DNA of 63,324 bases, taken from NCBI GenBank assembly GCA_035573895.1, contig DATLZR010000029.1, forward strand, positions 1-63,324, written 5' to 3'. Below, piece by piece: positions 26,146-36,043 of the stretch. The notes beneath the pieces are model-generated. The model was not told the origin of the DNA. It searched no databases and saw nothing but the letters and a program-made list of their open reading frames with translations. A program made the position numbers and the translations under genes. Source of the stretch: Blastocatellia bacterium (GTDB lineage: Bacteria > Acidobacteriota > Blastocatellia > HR10). The stretch's first letter is position 1. Each line of letters opens with the position of its first letter.

Positions 26146-27903
26146 TCAGGTTCTGGCCGGGGCTTCGGTTTGCATGATGAAATCTTTCTCGGCTCCGGGA
26201 ACACTGTACTCGTACGGCCCGTGGTAAACGAGAGGATCCGTGTGCCCGAAGTTATCGTGTGGCGGCGGTGAGGGAACCGTCCACTCCAGGGTCGTGGCCT
26301 CCCAGGGATTCACGCTCGCTTTCTGTCCCTTGGCCAGGCTCCACACGATATTGAACAGGAAAAGCAGTTGAACGGCGGCCGTGAAGATAGCCGCATAGGT
26401 GATGAACTCATGAATCGGCATGATCGGCTTGAGGAAGTCGTAACCGATGCTCTCAGCATAGCGTCGCGGATGGCCGACGATGCCCATGATGTGCATGGGT
26501 ACGAAAATGGCGTAGACGCCGATGAAGGTGAGCCAGAAGTGAATCTTGCCGAGCCCCTCGCTCATCATGCGACCGAACATCTTGGGGAACCAGTAGTAAA
26601 CGCCCGCGAAGATCCCGAAAATCGCCGCCACCCCCATGATCAGGTGGAAGTGAGCGACCACAAAATAGGTGTCGTGAAAGTAGAGATCCAGAGCGGGCTG
26701 GCCCAGAACCAATCCTGACAGGCCTCCACTCACAAAGAGCGAGACAAATCCAATGGCGAAGAGCATGGGAGTCGTGAACCGTATCTTGCCTCCCCAGAGC
26801 GTGGCCAGCCAGTTGAAGGTCTTAATCGCCGATGGGACTCCGATCGAAAGCGTCAGAAGCGAGAAGGCAATCGAGGAGTAAGGGCTCATTCCGCTGATGA
26901 ACATGTGATGGCCCCACACGAGGAACCCCAGGAGCCCGATGGCGAAAATCGCCAGACACATTGCTCGATAACCAAAGACCGGCTTACGGGCGAAGGTCGA
27001 AAGAAGTTGCGACGTGAGCCCCATGCCCGGCAGGATGGCGATGTAGACTTCAGGATGACCGAAGAACCAGAAGAGATGCTGCCACAATAGCGGAGAGCCC
27101 CCTTTGTGAGGGATGATCTTATCACTGACGACCATGCCAGCCGGGACGAAGAAGCTCGTTCCTCCAATGCGATCCAAAAGCAGCAAAATGCCGCCGGCCA
27201 GCAAGACCGGGAACGCCAGCAGCGCCAGCACCGCCGTCGTGAACCAGGCCCATACCGTCAGGGGCAATCGGCTGAGCGACATCCCTTTGGTCCGGAGGTT
27301 GATCGTGGTGGTGATAAAGTTCAGGGCGCTCAGCAACGACGCCAGGCAAAAGAGGGCAATGCTGATGATCCAGAGATTTTGACCCATACCCAGTCCCGGC
27401 CCAGCCACCTCGCCGATGGCGCTTAAGGGAGCATAGGCCGTCCAGCCGGAAATTGGCGCCCCTCCTTCCACCACAAGCGCCGCCAGCATCACCAGGAAAG
27501 AGGCCAGTGTTACCCAGAACGACAGCATGTTGAGGACGGGGAATGCCATATCACGAGCGCCGATCTGGATGGGCAGGAAATAGTTGCCGAATCCTCCCAT
27601 CGGTGCCGTCGTCAGCACGAAAAAGACCATGATCGTTCCGTGCATGGTCATCAGTGAGAGGTAGAACTCCGGCGTCATCGTTCCATTGGCCATCCCTTCC
27701 GGGAAGAGCTTGGAAAGCAAGGGCCAGGTTTCGGTGGGCCAGGCCAGGCGTAACCTCATGTAGAGGGAGAGAACGATCCCGATCAAAACCGCCACAAGCG
27801 CCAGCATCAGATACTGGATTCCGATGATCTTGTGATCGGTGCTGAAGATATAGCGGCGAATGAAACTGCTCGGCGGGTGATGAGTAGTGACGGCGTCCGT
27901 CAT
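26146..27903 (-). CDS. coxA: Cytochrome c oxidase subunit I
   Basis: 585 residues with 12 or more membrane helices. WFFGHPEVYI supplies a CuB histidine, the cross-linked tyrosine and the A1-type glutamate; VWGHHMF gives two more CuB ligands; HDTYFVVAHFH gives the haem a3 and a histidines; MTMHGTIMVFF gives the other haem a ligand. The D-channel entry is DMAFPVLNMLSFW. This is a class A1 haem-copper oxidase reducing O2 and pumping protons. RBS GGAGGAGG. It follows coxB after a 441-bp spacer that contains an intrinsic terminator. Confidence 0.96.
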   Translation of the reverse strand: MTDAVTTHHPPSSFIRRYIFSTDHKIIGIQYLMLALVAVLIGIVLSLYMRLRLAWPTETWPLLSKLFPEGMANGTMTPEFYLSLMTMHGTIMVFFVLTTAPMGGFGNYFLPIQIGARDMAFPVLNMLSFWVTLASFLVMLAALVVEGGAPISGWTAYAPLSAIGEVAGPGLGMGQNLWIISIALFCLASLLSALNFITTTINLRTKGMSLSRLPLTVWAWFTTAVLALLAFPVLLAGGILLLLDRIGGTSFFVPAGMVVSDKIIPHKGGSPLLWQHLFWFFGHPEVYIAILPGMGLTSQLLSTFARKPVFGYRAMCLAIFAIGLLGFLVWGHHMFISGMSPYSSIAFSLLTLSIGVPSAIKTFNWLATLWGGKIRFTTPMLFAIGFVSLFVSGGLSGLVLGQPALDLYFHDTYFVVAHFHLIMGVAAIFGIFAGVYYWFPKMFGRMMSEGLGKIHFWLTFIGVYAIFVPMHIMGIVGHPRRYAESIGYDFLKPIMPIHEFITYAAIFTAAVQLLFLFNIVWSLAKGQKASVNPWEATTLEWTVPSPPPHDNFGHTDPLVYHGPYEYSVPGAEKDFIMQTEAPART

Positions 27904-28344
27904 CGTTGCCTCCTCCGAAAATTAGCCACAGAGGGCATAGATTTGGCCTGAGCTTTTATGATCAAATCCTCGGAAAAAAGCCCACGAAAAACGCCAATGG
28001 ACGCGGCATCCATGGGCATCTTTCAGCCGCTGGCAGTTCGGGTTTTTGATCGTTTCCGAGAAGCCCTCCCGTGCTCCGTGAGCAATTCCGCCAGTGCTGG
28101 AACGCCTTTTGGGCGGAGCCGAGTCCCCCAGCATACCGCCCGAATGCCTTTAGCCAAGGGCGGGATCGGTCTCCACCGATGTTCTCTGCCGCGAACGGCC
28201 ACTCACCGGCAACGCTGTCCGGGAATTTCTGATTGAGGATTTTCCACCGATGCCGAAGATCGCCGAGTGTGACCGGAAGGCCGAAACCCGCTCGCTGTTG
28301 GGGCCAACGACCGATCGTTGTTCCCCCCATGCAAGAAAAGCTTT
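27904..28344 (-). other. 441-bp spacer between coxB and coxA
   Basis: Unusually long for two genes of one complex. A 128-codon open frame (27962-28348) overlaps the coxB stop as ATGA but has no recognisable domain, and its end runs through a terminator hairpin, so I do not call it a gene. The spacer must also hold whatever drives coxA; no clear promoter is visible in the last 70 nt. Confidence 0.5.
27974..28017 (-). terminator. Intrinsic terminator between coxB and coxA
   Basis: On the minus strand a 9-bp stem with one mismatch (28017-28009 pairing with 28001-27993, 7-nt loop) is followed by TTTTT (27991-27987) and, after CGTGGGC, by TTTTTT (27979-27974). Confidence 0.72.
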
Positions 28345-29136
28345 TCATTGGCTTGCTCGTTGCTGTAACCAGCGCTGGAAGTCGCTTTCCGACTGAACCG
28401 ACAAAAACCCTCGCATCCGATGGTGTCCGAGTCCGCAGAGTTCAGCACAGGCGATCTCGTATTCTCCGATCTTCGTTGCTTTGAAGTGAATGGTGATCGC
28501 CAGCCCCGGAACCGTATCCTGTTTCAGTCGCAGCCAGGGGACCCAGAAGCTGTGAATGACATCTTTACTGCGAAGGATGAGTCGAATGTCGCGGTTAACC
28601 GGGATGGCCATCCGGTTCACCGTCACGATGTCGTCACGTGCAGCCGGATCGGTCAAATCGAGCCCGACCGGGTTATCCACATCATTGATGAGTTCGGGTT
28701 TCGTGCGGCCAAATTTCCCGTCGGGTCCCGGATAGCGAATGTTCCACACAAACTGCTGCCCCGTGACCTCGATGGGGACGGCGTCGGCGGACGGTTCAGT
28801 CAGGTGAACTTTCGCCCAAATGCGCTGGCTGAGTACGGAAAGACCGACGAAGACAATCGCCGTCACGACCGTCCAGGCCACTTCCAGCTTCGGGTTGTCG
28901 TGCCAATAGCTGGCCCGTTCGCTGCCCCTGGCACGATAGCGGAGGACAAAGTAGCCGAGAGCCAGTTGAGCGAGGATGAAAGCAACACCGATGACCCCGA
29001 TCGTCAACGCGAACTGGCCGTCGAGGTCCTGACCGTGCTCGGAGATGGATTCGGGGAACCACCAGTGTTTTCCGGCAAAGAGAAGTGTCGTCGCAATAGC
29101 AATCACCCAGATGAGTACTGCAAGTGCAACCCCCAC
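28345..29136 (-). CDS. coxB: Cytochrome c oxidase subunit II (CuA)
   Basis: 263 residues from a GTG at 29136 with AGGAG upstream. Two membrane helices (~3-22 and ~45-67) precede a periplasmic cupredoxin domain. The CuA site is complete: histidine in DVIHSFWVP and the cluster CAELCGLGHHRM with both cysteines, the glutamate, the histidine and the methionine. There is no CxxCH, so it is not a caa3-type fusion. It receives electrons from cytochrome c or a copper protein. It is the first gene after the strong promoter. Confidence 0.95.
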   Translation of the reverse strand: MGVALAVLIWVIAIATTLLFAGKHWWFPESISEHGQDLDGQFALTIGVIGVAFILAQLALGYFVLRYRARGSERASYWHDNPKLEVAWTVVTAIVFVGLSVLSQRIWAKVHLTEPSADAVPIEVTGQQFVWNIRYPGPDGKFGRTKPELINDVDNPVGLDLTDPAARDDIVTVNRMAIPVNRDIRLILRSKDVIHSFWVPWLRLKQDTVPGLAITIHFKATKIGEYEIACAELCGLGHHRMRGFLSVQSESDFQRWLQQRASQ

Positions 29137-29176
29137 CGGCGAACGCTCCTTTGTTTGAGATTAAATGTAAGGCCGT

Positions 29177-29205
29177 TTTATAGCAAAGCCCCTTGGGGTT
29201 GTCAA
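29177..29205 (-). promoter_or_regulatory. Predicted cox operon promoter, TTGACA-17-TATAAA
   Basis: On the minus strand a perfect TTGACA (29205-29200) and TATAAA (29182-29177) with a 17-nt spacer lie ~40 nt upstream of the coxB start. Confidence 0.82.
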
Positions 29206-29840
29206 CGGACAGGGTGTTACACCGTCAGCGTTGAAGGTCGCGTCCATCCCGTCTTCCGGAGAGGCCGCCCAAGGTCATCCCGCCTCGCCCCAGCAAGCCT
29301 AACAGCAAATCGCTGATGCGGGGCCCACCTCGCAGGTGGAGCGACCTTCTTTTGTCTCCTCGCGCCGGTCGTGCGAGGCCTTCTCGATCTCCCGGTACTT
29401 CCGTAAAAACTCTCGCCACTCCTGGGCCCCTCCCGTACCATCAGGCCTGTCGGTCCATACACTCTTTTAGGGTCGCACCTTGCGATCTTTGATCTGCTCA
29501 AGCTGGCGCTTCAACCTGAAGGCCTGTTGCTCCACATCGGCCCGATCCAGCTCACCCTTCCAACGCTCTGCTGGGGACGCGTGACCGCACGGTCGAGCAG
29601 TCATGATTGAAACGGCTGAGGGATGGTCCGTGAGTGCTGATGGGGTGGTGCTCTCTCCAGGGGCAAGGGGATGCTTCATCTCGCCAGCTTACGGAAGGGA
29701 ACCGGGCGGGCCACTGCGGCGATCATCGCAAGAGCGCGCGGCTCAGGCACCCAAGTAAGCAGGCCGGTGGGGGATTCGCCCGCTACCGCCGATGCTCGTG
29801 ATCTTTATCGAGACCGATCTTGATCTCAGGTTGCTTGACA
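29206..29840. other. 635-bp intergenic region with a REP-like hairpin
   Basis: No convincing gene. A small perfect hairpin CCACCT-CGC-AGGTGG (29325-29339) is followed by a pyrimidine-rich TTCTTTTGT on the plus strand. Short minus-strand frames (29217-29501, 29467-29679) lack recognisable domains. It separates the cox promoter from the promoter of the di-haem gene. Confidence 0.4.
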
Positions 29841-29869
29841 ATGACAAACCGGGTCGCACTGCCTATAAT
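29841..29869 (+). promoter_or_regulatory. Predicted promoter of the di-haem gene, ATGACA-17-TATAAT
   Basis: ATGACA at 29841-29846 and a perfect TATAAT at 29864-29869, 17-nt spacer. It places transcription start near 29876 and supports ATG 29910 as the start codon. Confidence 0.72.
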
Positions 29870-29909
29870 TGCTAGTGGGATCATTAGGGAAATATTCTGG
29901 AGCCGAGGT

Positions 29910-31455
29910 ATGTACAGTCAAATCATAAAACTGGTTTCTTGTGGGTTATTGCTTGGAGGTTTCGCCGTTTTCGGAGATAACGAAGTTGGTGCGCAAAGGG
30001 AGGGAAGACGCTTCGGGGAGCGGCCAGCTTTGGAGAGGCACCTGGATCAGGCCGAGATCGAAGGAGGTCGGATTCCGTTTGATGAGCTTTTGGAAGTCGG
30101 TGAGCGGATCTTCGCCGCTCGGTGGACGACGCTTGACGGGCAAGGGCGTCCGGCAGCGACCGGGAGCGGCGTGCCGACCAAGCGCGATCGGAACAATGCG
30201 CGACGCTTCTCGCGCGTTTCGGGGCCGGATGCGACAAGCTGCGCCGATTGCCATTTCCAGCCGACCGTTGGCGGTGCGGGGGGCTTTGTGGCCAACGTCT
30301 TCGTTCTGGCGCAGACACTCGATCCCCCGACCGATTCTATCTCCGCCGAATTCTCCAATGAGCGGAACACGTTGGGGATGAACGGATCAGGGGCGATCGA
30401 AATGCTCGCCCGCGAGATGAGCCTGCAGCTGCAAGCCATCCGAGCAGCGGCCGTGGCTGAGGCTCGGTCATCAGGACGATCAGTGACGAGGGCGCTTGCG
30501 ACGAAGGGGGTGAGTTTTGGCCAGATCACAGCCCATCCCGATGGGACGGTGGATGCCTCGCGAGTCGAGGGAGTAGATCGCGACTTGATCATCAAGCCAT
30601 TTAATCAAAAGGGGACGGTCGTCTCGCTGCGGGTCTTCTCCATCAATGCCATGAACCATCATCACGGGATGCAGGCCGTGGAGCGCTTTGGCGTCGGGCA
30701 GAAGGACAGTCAGGGGAACCTCATCACGACGTCGGATTTTGACGAAGATGGGGTGCCGGATGAGCTGACCGTGGGGGACATCACAGCTTTGACGCTCTTT
30801 CAAGCGGCGATGAATATTCCGGGGCGGGTCTTGCCCGATGATCCTGTGCGACGGGCGGCGGCCGAGCGAGGGGAGCAGCTTTTCGCTGCGATCGGGTGTA
30901 CCGATTGCCATCGTCCGGCGCTTCTTTTGGACAATCCCGTCTTCAGCAAGCCCAATCCCTTCAATCCCGCCGGGGAATTTGCGTCCGGAGGAGGTCACGC
31001 GCCCGATCACGTTCGATCTGACGCGCGACGGGCCGGGACCTCGGCTGGAGCGAACGTCCGACGGCAGGGCTATCGTGCGGGCCTATACGGACCTGAAGCG
31101 CCACGTGATCTGCGACGAGCAGGATCAGTTCTTCTGCAATGAGCGGAAGGTTCAAGATGGAGTGCCGCCGGAACAATTCCTTACGCGGAAGTTGTGGGAT
31201 GTGGGAAGCACGGCCCCTTATGGACATCGAGGGGATCTGACGACCATCACCGAAGCGATCCTCCATCACGCTGGGGAAGCCCGCCCCCAGCGAGAGCGAT
31301 TTGCCGCGCTCAAGGAGAAGAAGCAGGCGGCGATCGTGGAGTTTTCGAAGACGTTGCAGGTCTTGCCTCCGGGAGCGCCGCCGGTGCTGACCGAAAGCGA
31401 GTTGCAGGAGTTGGTGCGGCAGCGGCGGATGGCTGGAAGGGAGTGGAACCAGTAG
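29910..31455 (+). pseudogene. Di-haem cytochrome c peroxidase/oxidoreductase-like gene, single frameshift
   Basis: From ATG 29910 the first frame encodes a signal peptide (ending near VGAQR) and a di-haem protein with CADCH (~111) and CTDCH (~330), separated by FNQKGTVVSLR and NAMNHHHGMQ. It is close to DHOR/DUF1111 and MauG-like families. Near the GGGG run at 30972-30975 the homologous reading passes to the +1 frame: FNPAG continues as NLRPEEVTRPITFDL and ends with WDVGSTAPYGHRG at 31455. Removing one G restores a ~514-residue protein. Either a recent inactivating insertion or a sequencing error in a homopolymer. The intact product would be a periplasmic haem enzyme. Confidence 0.82.
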
Positions 31456-32424
31456 TTTTTTCGTGGGGACTCACGCAACTCCCCCTGTATGGGATTTACG
31501 GAGGTCAAGCGTATACACTTGCATCGGAGAGAGCTATAGCCCTTTTGTTCGTCCTTGTGCTTTTTGTGTGGCCCCCAGGGCACGAGCCAACCCTTATCCT
31601 CAAGAGCAACAGAGTGCGTCGTCAAACGAGGTTCAAGAAGCCGAGCGGGAGCGGCAGCTTGAAGCTTTGCGGTAGCAGGTTTTGACCAAACGGGCGGCTC
31701 ATTTTCGACCGATCCCATTGCATGCTCCATTTTGGCGGGTGGGGGAGGGATTTCGCTCCCTTTTGATCAACCGGTTTGCAGCGGACAATCGCTGGACAGC
31801 ACAACTGTGGCTCGAATGCCGAATCACCTTCACTTGACGTGTGGGGATCGTGTGCTCACTGCGGGATTGGGCAGCCATCCCGGAATAGTTAAGACTGTCA
31901 CTGATGTATGCCCGGGGGATGGGGAAGGCCAGTTCACTGGGCCGGAGGTGACTGCATGCACCGCAACCAGCTCCTGCCAGAGTGGTCCACACGAGAATTT
32001 AAGAGGAACTTCCTTAGCGAAGAGGGACAGGGTCGCCAGGGGGAGTCAATCTCAACGGGAGCGGGATTGATCGCACCAACACAGTGATCCAGATCGAATT
32101 CTCCTGCACGAATCCTCCGGCCAACTGTCCCGCTTTTGAGGGCAGGAGGTACCGGAGGCCTGCGAGCTTATGGACAGCTTGCCAAGACATCCCTACGGTT
32201 GGCACCACGGTGGCGGTGTGGCACCGGCACCCGATTTTGAGATGTAGTCATCCCGTTTTTATTCAGGGGATCGGATGCCGGATAGTCCAGGATACCGGGG
32301 CGGGTCCCCCTCCTCCCCAAGATTGGATTGATTATTACGGTGGGATTGGGCGAGCGGTTTGTAGTCAATGAACCAATCCCGTCGGGCGGGTTATCAAGAT
32401 CAATATGATGGGGAAGGCCTTATG
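31456..32424. other. ~970-bp region without an intact gene, possible coding remnant
   Basis: A T6 run follows the di-haem gene stop. The frame at ~32020-32371 reads GGVNLNGSGIDRTNTVIQIEF after a TAG and then degenerates into a PPPPQDW-ending tail, which looks like the remains of an exported protein gene. Other frames show no pattern. Its composition differs from the neighbouring genes, consistent with decayed sequence. Confidence 0.35.
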
Positions 32425-32438
32425 AAAGGAGGGTACTC

Positions 32439-33377
32439 ATGATTCCCATCAGCTTGACGCTTTTGCTCATTTCTAGCCTGGGGCACGTTCCGATCTTTTG
32501 GATGGGTCAGAGAGGCAGGGAGGTTCAGGTGATCAACAACGAGATCTTCGTCCGGGAGGAATCTGGAGTGTTGAGGCAGCTGACCCGCGATGGTTCTGTC
32601 AAGGAGCATGTCACGGTGAGCCCGATGATGCGAAAGGTCGTCTACAGTCGGCCCTGGACGGCATACGGGATGGAGGCAACGCTTCCTACCTTTGTCGTTG
32701 TAGATTTGGAGACGGGCGAGAAGGTGCGAGAAATTCGACCCACCCTGTGGCTCTCCAGAGTCATCAGCAGCGTGAAATGGATAGATGAGCGGTTCCTTAT
32801 GGTCAGGGGCGAATTCGTGGTCATTTTCGATGTGGAGAGCGGGAAGCAAACGCACCATCTGTATGCAGATGCCTACTTCGCCCTTTCACCTGATGGTCGA
32901 ATGATGGTTTTTGTCAGGGGACGGCTCCCTCGATACGGATATAAGCCACCGCAGGATGAGTCGGATGAGATCATGTTGAGTGTTATCGGCGTCGAGCTGC
33001 CGCTCAAAGAGATGAGGATCAACGCGGCCGCCCGTGCAATTTATCCGGAATTGCGTCCTTGGGGAGAGACTGAGGATCGGTGGTATGAGGATCTCAGCGA
33101 GCGGCATCAGGTGAAAAGCGGGTCATTCTGGTCCGCGGAGAGTCGGGAGGTCGCGTTTGTGGAGGAGCATCGGGGAGGGTTCTGGTTGGTGGTGTTAGCT
33201 CTCGACGTGAGGGGATCGGAAGTGGGAGTTGCTCCGAGGGCGTTCAAATTGGGGGAGAAGCTGGGGGTGACGGCGGTGGAGTGGGTGGGCGATAGACGCG
33301 CGATCAGGGTGAGGGCCAAAGAAGTCGTTTACGTCGTTGACCTTGAGCGGGGGACGGTTCAAGTGCCGTCGAGGTGA
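32439..33377 (+). CDS. Exported beta-propeller-like hypothetical protein
   Basis: 312 residues, RBS AAAGGAGGG. A short signal peptide (ILISSLGH region) is followed by repeated beta strands with FALSPDGRMMVFV and FWSAESREVAFVEE, which resemble TolB/PD40 propeller blades (SPDG-type). It ends with YVVDLERGTVQV. It should sit in the periplasm or outer membrane, most likely for binding rather than catalysis. No partner gene is visible; it sits between decayed regions. Confidence 0.68.
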   Translation: MIPISLTLLLISSLGHVPIFWMGQRGREVQVINNEIFVREESGVLRQLTRDGSVKEHVTVSPMMRKVVYSRPWTAYGMEATLPTFVVVDLETGEKVREIRPTLWLSRVISSVKWIDERFLMVRGEFVVIFDVESGKQTHHLYADAYFALSPDGRMMVFVRGRLPRYGYKPPQDESDEIMLSVIGVELPLKEMRINAAARAIYPELRPWGETEDRWYEDLSERHQVKSGSFWSAESREVAFVEEHRGGFWLVVLALDVRGSEVGVAPRAFKLGEKLGVTAVEWVGDRRAIRVRAKEVVYVVDLERGTVQVPSR

Positions 33378-34018
33378 TGCTGCTCCCAGTCGGGAATCGA
33401 ACAGACCACAGGTGAGGATTCATTTCATCTGGCGAATTTGATCCGTCCGAAGAGAGATGGCGGAGACCGGAGAGGTGGGATCTTTGAGGAAGGAAGTTGA
33501 GGAAGACGCGAGCCCTGCAAAAAGCTACTTCGACTCTCCGGTCTTTCCCGCAAAAGACCACAGCATGGACCAGATCACTTAATGAAAATATCGGTTGAGA
33601 GTTGGGCAGTTTCTGAATGGCGCTTGTGGCGTCGTTTGCTGCTGGAGTTGGGATCCGAACAACTGTAGCGAGGAGCGGTGCTGCCCTCCCGGTGAGATGT
33701 AGCGTAGCTTCGAGAGCAGAACATGCCGTCGCTTCCCCAGAGGCCGTTGAGCCTAACTCGATCACCATTAGTTGTGCTCTTTTGCGATAGAACTCCTGCG
33801 ATGAGGGTTAAGCTTAACGGGGTGGGCATGCAAAAATTGGGCTGACACGACTACCTACGCTTAGCCGGAGGTCAGGATCATGCATCGCTATGGTTTTTTG
33901 TTGCGTCCCTTTGCTGCATTGGAGATTGAGCTTCTGGTTTCTCCGGGCGTGCTCAGTGAGGCGGGGAGATTATCTTGCGCACAGATAGATAGCCCGAAGG
34001 GACGATCTGGGGGTTCAT
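33378..34018. other. ~640-bp intergenic region with a perfect hairpin
   Basis: No convincing gene. GGTCTTT (33540-33546) pairs perfectly with AAAGACC (33553-33559). A 57-codon plus-strand frame from 33615 (MALVASFAAGVGIR) and minus-strand frames of 84-154 codons lack recognisable domains. Probably decayed coding sequence. Confidence 0.35.
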
Positions 34019-35012
34019 ATGCAAGATGAGCCCCCACTCCTGTGGGATCTCAATAGGAATCAGGCTCATTCTGTGCCCAAGACGGCTTTCAGCCGCCTGC
34101 GGGGATTGGCCGATAAGAAAGCTGAGGCGAAGGCCTCAGGCCGTTCGGCGACCGACAGGGAGGAAGAAATGAGCAAGCTGAAGGCCTCCATCCTGCGGAG
34201 AATAGCGAGGCTTAAGCCGGAGCTGATAAAAGAACTGGCGGAGATACATCCCACGGGGGCACCACACAAGCGGCTGTTTTTGACTGGACTCCCGAGGCGG
34301 ATGCCGTAATGGTGGTCGCCACGGAGGAGATCGAGCGCAACCCGGCCCTTGCCGCGGAACTCTTGTTTGCGGCTCGCGGTGAGTCCGCCCCGGCCACGCC
34401 TGCGCCCCGTTTTGTTGACATGTCAAGCCTGAAGCCGCTGCGGAGGATGACACCCGGGAGATTGAAAAGGCCGCGTCGCAGGTGAAAACCAGCAGAGATT
34501 CGAGAGCCCGCGGCGAAGAGTACAGGAAGCTAGCAATAGACGCAGCGCTGAGGGCAGATGTGCGATTGGCTGAGGAACTCCTGTCGAGGATCGAGAACGA
34601 CGAACTCCGGCGAAGGGCGAGCGTCGGCGTATACGGTCCGCTTGTGAGGAAAACGTTGGGCGAAGCCGACTGGGTCCAGGCAAAGATATATGCGCTCAAG
34701 ATCGGTGACCCGCTTGGGCGAACTCTGGTGGTTGATTGGGTAGCCCGCGCGATGACGGCAGCGAATCAGGAGGAGCAGGCTATTAAGGAGCTTTACTACG
34801 CGGCGCTGGCACAGCTTCAGCGGGATTCACGCACACATGACCTTGGCAAAAGCTTCCTGATCCTTGCCCGGTCACTTTTCACGATGGACCCGGAAGGCAG
34901 CTTTATCGCCATAAATGTGGCGGTCTCCGCGCAGCCTCGCGCGGGGCTTTTTCCCTGCGAGTACGGATCAGGGATGGGCTTCGATAGAGCGCGGCGCAGC
35001 ACAAGCGGCTGA
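34019..35012 (+). pseudogene. Multi-frameshift remnant of a helical-repeat hypothetical protein
   Basis: Three successive frames encode one continuous protein-like message. Frame A (to ~34275) has EEEMSKLKASILRRIARLKPELIKEL. Frame B (~34275-34445) has FDWTPEADAVMVVATEEIE and NPALAAELLFAARG. Frame C (from ~34430) has AEDDTREIEKAASQ and then ALRADVRLAEELLSRIE and VVDWVARAMTAANQEEQ. The message breaks off near AINVAVS (~34920), followed by unrelated residues. At least two frameshifts plus a 3' truncation make it non-functional. The intact family resembles TPR-like helical-repeat proteins common in acidobacteria (recalled, not searched). Confidence 0.7.
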
Positions 35013-35059
35013 GCTTCCCCTTTCGATTGCTTCAGCTCTCAATCTATACTCACGACGCT

Positions 35060-36043
35060 ATGGGGAATGGGGGAGAAGTCCAGCTAAATGTTTCCCGCGA
35101 CTGGCAGGGCATGCGCTTGGATCACTTTCTCGCCCGGCAGTTTCCTCAAATCAGTCGAGTCGTCCTTCGCCGCGCGACGGCCGAGGGGAGAATTCGAGTG
35201 AATGGTCAACCCTCCCGCTCGAATTATCGCTTGCGCGAAGGGGACGTCGTTACCGTCGCGATCACCGAAGCGCCATCCCCCGGTCTGATCCCCGAGCCCA
35301 TTCCTCTGACGATTCTCTTTGAAGATGAGCACCTGCTTGTGGTGGACAAGCCCGCCGGGATGTTAGTCCATCCCACGCGCACAGTCACATCGGGAACGCT
35401 GCTGAATGCCCTCAGTTTTTATCTGCAAAGCCAGCAACCGCCCTCTCGTCCGGGGCTGGTTCACCGGTTGGATCGAGAGACGTCGGGCCTTGTGGTCGTG
35501 GCCAAGACCGAGCAGGCACACCGCGTGCTGGCCCGACATTTTCGAGAGCGCCGTGTGAGCAAATACTACCTGGCGCTCGTTCGAGGAACAGTTGCCGAGG
35601 AGACGTTTGACATCACCTGGCCCATCGGATGGGTGGCTGACCGGTATCCCCATTGGGGGGTGGTGGAGGCGGGACGGCCCGCCCTCACCACCATTCGCGT
35701 ATGCGAACGATTGCCCGGATTCACTCTCGTCGAGGCGGAACCGAAAACGGGACGCACGCATCAGATTCGGATACACCTGGCGGCCTGTGGTCATCCCGTC
35801 GCTGGGGATCGGCTTTACGGGAGAGATCGGGTTGAGTCCGTCGGGGAATCTGAAGCATCCGGGCCCATATTTCCTCGTCATTTTCTTCATGCCTGGCGGA
35901 TCGTGTTCCATCATCCTCGCACCGGAGACTGGTGTGACATCCGCTCGCCTCTTCCGTCGGATCTGGCTTCGCTGCTCGACGAGATTCGGTCTGACGGCAG
36001 GCAGTCTCGCCGGGAGTTCGATCGCACGAACGGTAATTGCTGA
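35060..36043 (+). CDS. rluD: RluD/RluA-family 23S rRNA pseudouridine synthase
   Basis: 327 residues from ATG 35060 (a TTG at 35027 extends the frame without homology). Residues ~8-75 are an S4 RNA-binding domain (MRLDHFLARQFPQISR). The catalytic motif is HRLDRETSGL with its aspartate; PKTGRTHQIRIHL and GHPVAGDRLYG follow. It should isomerise uridines in 23S rRNA; RluD-like sites are the best guess, RluC or another RluA member is possible. A TATACT box at 35045-35050 ends 9 nt before the ATG and there is no clear Shine-Dalgarno, so the mRNA may be leaderless. Confidence 0.93.
   Translation: MGNGGEVQLNVSRDWQGMRLDHFLARQFPQISRVVLRRATAEGRIRVNGQPSRSNYRLREGDVVTVAITEAPSPGLIPEPIPLTILFEDEHLLVVDKPAGMLVHPTRTVTSGTLLNALSFYLQSQQPPSRPGLVHRLDRETSGLVVVAKTEQAHRVLARHFRERRVSKYYLALVRGTVAEETFDITWPIGWVADRYPHWGVVEAGRPALTTIRVCERLPGFTLVEAEPKTGRTHQIRIHLAACGHPVAGDRLYGRDRVESVGESEASGPIFPRHFLHAWRIVFHHPRTGDWCDIRSPLPSDLASLLDEIRSDGRQSRREFDRTNGNC

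Noticed and set aside
27962-28348. 128-codon minus-strand open frame overlapping the coxB stop as ATGA
   Set aside because: No recognisable domain, and its 3' end runs through the hairpin and T-runs of an intrinsic terminator.
29467-29679. 70-codon minus-strand frame with a charged helix at its end
   Set aside because: It looked like a transposase tail, but no catalytic residues, inverted repeats or target duplications were found.
33378-33440. tRNA-like T-arm (TTCGATTCCCGAC on the minus strand)
   Set aside because: The stem does not pair properly and no cloverleaf or acceptor stem can be built around it; at most a tRNA fragment.
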